A stretch of DNA of 58,184 nt, from the NCBI GenBank assembly GCA_022826685.1, contig JAJDUL010000041.1, forward strand, positions 1 through 58,184, written 5' to 3'. Below the pieces are notes generated by a model. It searched no databases. It saw only the letters and a program-made list of their open reading frames with translations, and was not told where the DNA came from. The position numbers were made by a program, and so were the translations under genes. Source of the DNA: Gemmatimonadota bacterium. GTDB lineage: Bacteria > Gemmatimonadota > Gemmatimonadetes > Palauibacterales > Palauibacteraceae. This document shows, in pieces, positions 55,448-58,184 of the stretch (its first letter is position 1; each line of letters starts with the position of its first letter).

Positions 55448-56091
55448 CCATCGCTCCCGGTACGCCGACCCGCCTCGGACATCAGGTAGCTCAGGCCTTC
55501 CAGTTCGAGCACGATGTCCACGGTCCGGATCGGCACGCCATTGACCTCGGAGAGTTCGATCGGCGCGAAGTTGAGGATCGCGCCCACCCCCGCGCGCTCG
55601 AGTTCCGCAGCGACCTCGGCGGCCACCTCCGTGGGGGTTGCGACGACCCCGATCTCCGCTCCGCACTCCGCGATGGCCGGCCGCAGTTCCCTCATGGGAC
55701 GAATCCTGAGCCCGTGCGCCCGTGTCCCGATCTTGGCCTCGTCGACGTCGAAGGCCGCGACGACATCGAAGCCGCGCGCCGCAAGCCCGCCGTACCCGAG
55801 CAGCGCGGACCCGATCTTGCCGACACCCACCAGCGCGAGCCGCCAACTGCGCGAAAGCCCGAGGATTTCCTCCAGCGCCCGGACGAGCCCGTCGACCGAG
55901 TATCCGCGCCCGCGTTTCCCGAACGAGCCGAAGTGGCTCAGATCTTTCCGGACCTGGGCCGAGGTGGCCCCTGAAGGTTCGGCAAGCTGCGAACTGGACA
56001 CGAACTCGACGCCGGCTCGCTCGAGGTCGCGCAACATGCGGAGATACAGGGAGAGGCGCCGAACCGTCGAATCGGAAATTCTGCCGCTCAT
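55444..56091 (-). CDS. rex: redox-sensing transcriptional repressor Rex
   Basis: Rex represses genes of fermentation and respiration and leaves DNA when NADH is high. The 215-residue protein has the N-terminal winged helix (STVRRLSLYLRMLRDLER, VRKDLSHFGSFGKRGRGYSV) and the Rossmann NAD(H)-binding domain (LVGVGKIGSALLGY, FDVVAAFDVDEAKIG). GVGAILNFAPIELS and the C-terminal swapped helix follow. The chosen ATG is 56091; an upstream GTG in frame at 56115 lies within the operator and is unlikely. A consensus Rex operator ends 9 bases before the start codon, indicating autoregulation. Confidence 0.95.
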   Translation of the reverse strand: MSGRISDSTVRRLSLYLRMLRDLERAGVEFVSSSQLAEPSGATSAQVRKDLSHFGSFGKRGRGYSVDGLVRALEEILGLSRSWRLALVGVGKIGSALLGYGGLAARGFDVVAAFDVDEAKIGTRAHGLRIRPMRELRPAIAECGAEIGVVATPTEVAAEVAAELERAGVGAILNFAPIELSEVNGVPIRTVDIVLELEGLSYLMSEAGRRTGSDG

Positions 56092-56099
56092 GCCCGCCC

Positions 56100-56117
56100 T
56101 TGTGAAAGGTTTCACAA
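56100..56117. promoter_or_regulatory. Rex operator (ROP)
   Basis: TTGTGAAAGGTTTCACAA matches the Rex consensus TTGTGAAnnnnTTCACAA at all 14 defined positions. The 8-base arms are perfect inverse repeats. It lies between the candidate -10 and the rex start, over the predicted transcription start, so bound Rex would block initiation. Confidence 0.9.
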
Positions 56118-56120
56118 ACC

Positions 56121-56149
56121 AAGATAGGGCCGGCCCGTGCTCAACTCAA
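56121..56149 (-). promoter_or_regulatory. promoter of the rex operon
   Basis: Minus strand: TTGAGT, 17-base spacer, TATCTT. The predicted start falls inside the Rex operator. It overlaps the last codons of ksgA. Confidence 0.65.
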
Positions 56150-56982
56150 CGCGACGCGCCCCCTTCCTTTCCGGCCCGAAGCGCCGCCGCCAGGCGCACG
56201 AAGGTCGGAGGATCCAGCATCTCGGGTCGCACCGCGGGATCGATCGAGAGTCGCCCCAATACCGCATCCACATCTCCGGCGAAACTCAGCTCTGGAGCCG
56301 TGCGCAGCGTCTTCTGGAGTTGCTTCCGGCGGCGGTTGAAACACGCGCGCGTCAGCGTCCTGAGCGCCACGCGGTCCACGTCGGCGGCGTCCGGCCGCGG
56401 TTCCAGGCGAACCACCGCCGAATCGACCGCGGGGACGGGACGGAACGCCTGGCGGCCCACCCGGAAGGCAAGCGAGGCGACGGCGATCGCCTGTACCCCC
56501 ACGGAGAGCGCGCCGTACGCCTTGATGCCCGGCGGCGCGACGATACGTTCCGCCACCTCTCTCTGCACCGTGAGCACGATACGACCGGCCGCCGGCTCGA
56601 GTTCGAGAAAGGTGAAGACGAGAGGCGACGTGATGTTGTAGGGGACATTCGACACCACGCGAACTGCGGCGGCATCCCGCACGAACTCCGAGAGTCCGAT
56701 GCGAAGCGCGTCGCCTTCCACGACCTCCACGTCCGGCCGGTCCCCCCAGCGGGCGCGGAGCCCCCGGGCAAGGTCGTGATCCTTCTCGACGAGGATGAGG
56801 CGACGGCAACGGCCGACGAGGTACTGGCTGAGCTCTCCGTGCCCCGGTCCAACCTCGAGCACTACATCCGCGAGCCGCGGTTCGAGTTCCCGCACGATCT
56901 TGCGCTGGATGTTCGGGTCGACCAGGAAGTTCTGGCCGAGCGCGCGCTTCGGCCGGGTGCCCTCGGCCTTCCCGGCGCTCAC
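56146..56982 (-). CDS. rsmA: 16S rRNA (adenine(1518)-N6/adenine(1519)-N6)-dimethyltransferase
   Basis: RsmA/KsgA dimethylates two adjacent adenosines in the 3' helix of 16S rRNA. The 278 residues have LGQNFLVDPNIQRKIVRE at the N-terminus and the SAM-binding EVGPGHGELSQYLV. VEKDHDLARGL and the catalytic SNVPYNITSPLVFTFL (the NxxY loop) follow, then PVPAVDSAVVRL. The start is GTG overlapping the stop of the phosphatase gene (GTGA). It ends just inside the rex promoter. Loss of RsmA gives kasugamycin resistance in other bacteria. Confidence 0.96.
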   Translation of the reverse strand: MSAGKAEGTRPKRALGQNFLVDPNIQRKIVRELEPRLADVVLEVGPGHGELSQYLVGRCRRLILVEKDHDLARGLRARWGDRPDVEVVEGDALRIGLSEFVRDAAAVRVVSNVPYNITSPLVFTFLELEPAAGRIVLTVQREVAERIVAPPGIKAYGALSVGVQAIAVASLAFRVGRQAFRPVPAVDSAVVRLEPRPDAADVDRVALRTLTRACFNRRRKQLQKTLRTAPELSFAGDVDAVLGRLSIDPAVRPEMLDPPTFVRLAAALRAGKEGGASR

Positions 56983-58184
56983 AGGGAAGCCGCGACGGCC
57001 GTCCGATCGTCCAGCCTCATCTCGTCATCGCTGTCCGCGAAGAGGGCCGCCACGAGGAGCTCGGGATCGAAGTCCCCGCGGTCGATACACCTCCGCACCC
57101 GGGCATCGGGCGTCTCGAGAGGATCGCTGAGCTCGGCGAGACCATCGGTGAACGCCAGCAGCGTTTCCCCGGCCGACGGAACCCGTGCCTGCCGGTACGA
57201 CCGAACGGTCGCCACGCCGATCGGGGGATCCAGCGCGGCGAGACGGCGTGTCCCGTCCGATCCGAGCAGGTACGCATACGGGTGGCCCGCGTTCGCGTAG
57301 CGCAGTTCTCCACGCTCGGGATCGATGACTCCGTAGACGAGCGTCATGTACATCTCGGTCGCGTCGAGCGCCGCCCGGAGCTGCCCGTGCATGGCGTCCA
57401 GGACGGCCGCGGGCTCGGTCTCCACGCCCGTCGCCAGGACCACGGCACTCAGCGTGCGGGCCATGATGAGGGCGGCGGAGGGACCGTGTGAACTCACGTC
57501 GCCGAGCATGACGCCCAGACAACCGTCCGCGAGCCGGACGAGGTAGTAGAAATCGCCGCCCAGGGAGAGCGCGGGATCGCACCGGGCCGCTATCCGTCCG
57601 AGATCGCGAAAATCCTCGGGGGGCGGCAGAAGTTTCAGTTGCAGATCCCGTGCGATCTCCAGTTCGGCCAGCACGCGCTCCCGGCGCAACCGTCGTGCGA
57701 GGAGGCGCTCCCGCGAATGTTCGCCCTCGGCCACGGCGCCGATCCAGCCCGCGAGCAGCGTGGCGGCGGCATCGCCGCTGCTCGCCGGCTCGTGGACGAG
57801 CCGCAGCCGTCCCGCATCGCCCAGCGGCCACGTCTCCCGAACCTCCTGCGGGCCGTTCGACTCCTCGTCATTCTCCCAGCTGTCGAACAACACCTGCGAG
57901 CCGTCCTCGAAGCGCCGGTCGAGGCGAAATCTGAGACCCGTGACATCGGCGAAACGCCTCAGGAGGGGTTCGATCCTCACAAGGGGATCCGGCGCGCCCC
58001 GGAACGAGAGCGTGACCCTGTTGCCGGTTTCGTTGAACGTCACGCCATCGGCGAGCTGCCTCAGCAGAAAGAGGCCCCGCCCCCGCGGCCGCCCAATGCC
58101 CTCCTCCGATACGGGGTCCGGCACGGCATCGGGATCGAATCCGCTCCCCCCGTCCGAGACCTTCACGCGCAGCCCGTCCGCGTG
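56979..58184 (-). CDS. HATPase-SpoIIE fusion phosphatase (5' end outside window)
   Basis: The visible part, 401 residues, is cut by the window edge at its N-terminus. It starts in a HATPase_c_2 (anti-sigma/RsbW-like) domain with G1 VSDGGSGFDPD and the G2-like GRGLFLLRQLADGVTFNETG. A central region of about 110 residues has no clear domain. The C-terminal SpoIIE/PP2C-type phosphatase has LSLGGDFYYLVRLADGCLGVMLGDVSSHG, split here as SLGGDFYYLVR and GVMLGDVSSHGPSAALI, plus LAFTDGLAELSD. Such fusions work in partner-switching control of sigma factors. No STAS or sigma gene is in the window. Confidence 0.85.
   Translation of the reverse strand, partial: HADGLRVKVSDGGSGFDPDAVPDPVSEEGIGRPRGRGLFLLRQLADGVTFNETGNRVTLSFRGAPDPLVRIEPLLRRFADVTGLRFRLDRRFEDGSQVLFDSWENDEESNGPQEVRETWPLGDAGRLRLVHEPASSGDAAATLLAGWIGAVAEGEHSRERLLARRLRRERVLAELEIARDLQLKLLPPPEDFRDLGRIAARCDPALSLGGDFYYLVRLADGCLGVMLGDVSSHGPSAALIMARTLSAVVLATGVETEPAAVLDAMHGQLRAALDATEMYMTLVYGVIDPERGELRYANAGHPYAYLLGSDGTRRLAALDPPIGVATVRSYRQARVPSAGETLLAFTDGLAELSDPLETPDARVRRCIDRGDFDPELLVAALFADSDDEMRLDDRTAVAASL

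Overview
The window is a dense, GC-rich bacterial chromosome segment that is almost all housekeeping genes. It holds 55 protein genes and one tRNA gene, and most coding lies on the minus strand. No gap without a gene exceeds about 250 bases. I see no phage, transposase, integrase, CRISPR or rRNA. High GC, frequent GTG/TTG starts, 4-bp stop/start overlaps and the family mix (Asp-type MurA, Minf_1886 family, GlmU-like nucleotidyltransferase, bacilliredoxin) suggest a member of the FCB assemblage, most likely Gemmatimonadota. That placement is inference; no phylogenetic marker was searched.

Layout. (1) 74-11821, minus: mreB-mreC-mreD-mrdA-rodA (rod shape), then accD, folC, brxA, hisS, guaA and a Nif3-family gene. 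(2) 12064-13179: alanine dehydrogenase. (3) 13204-25944, minus: the rimP-nusA-ylxQ-infB-DUF503-rbfA-truB-ribF-rpsO-pnp-M16 protease translation/RNA cluster, with a secreted beta-propeller gene between ribF and rpsO. (4) 26130-28177, minus: murA and pgeF, followed by an intrinsic terminator that lies in the rimP leader. (5) 28413-28880, plus: a DUF948 membrane protein. (6) 28882-34324, minus: lipoprotein, serS, histidine kinase, pcrA. (7) 34518-37584, plus: manC, a GlmU-like nucleotidyltransferase and a WalJ-like hydrolase. (8) 37627-44859, minus: eno-divIC-tRNA-Met-thiI-uppS-cdsA-dxr-rseP. (9) 45010-48987, minus: a Minf_1886 family gene, a zinc-ribbon gene, nnrDE, thiL, plsC. (10) 49117-56091, minus: rex, a DEDDh exonuclease, thiolase, CPBP protease, 3-hydroxyacyl-CoA dehydrogenase, acyl-CoA dehydrogenase, glyA. 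(11) 56146-58184, minus: ksgA and a cut-off HATPase-SpoIIE phosphatase.

The strongest regulatory signal is a consensus Rex operator between a good -10 and the rex start codon. It heads seven tightly packed genes and so may put C4 acyl-CoA chemistry, and unexpectedly glyA and an exonuclease, under NADH/NAD+ control. Other points of interest are a MurA with Asp in place of the catalytic Cys, a terminator just before rimP-nusA-infB with a candidate promoter upstream of it, a small family of palindromic intergenic repeats, and a tRNA-Met gene ending 6 nt before the thiI start.
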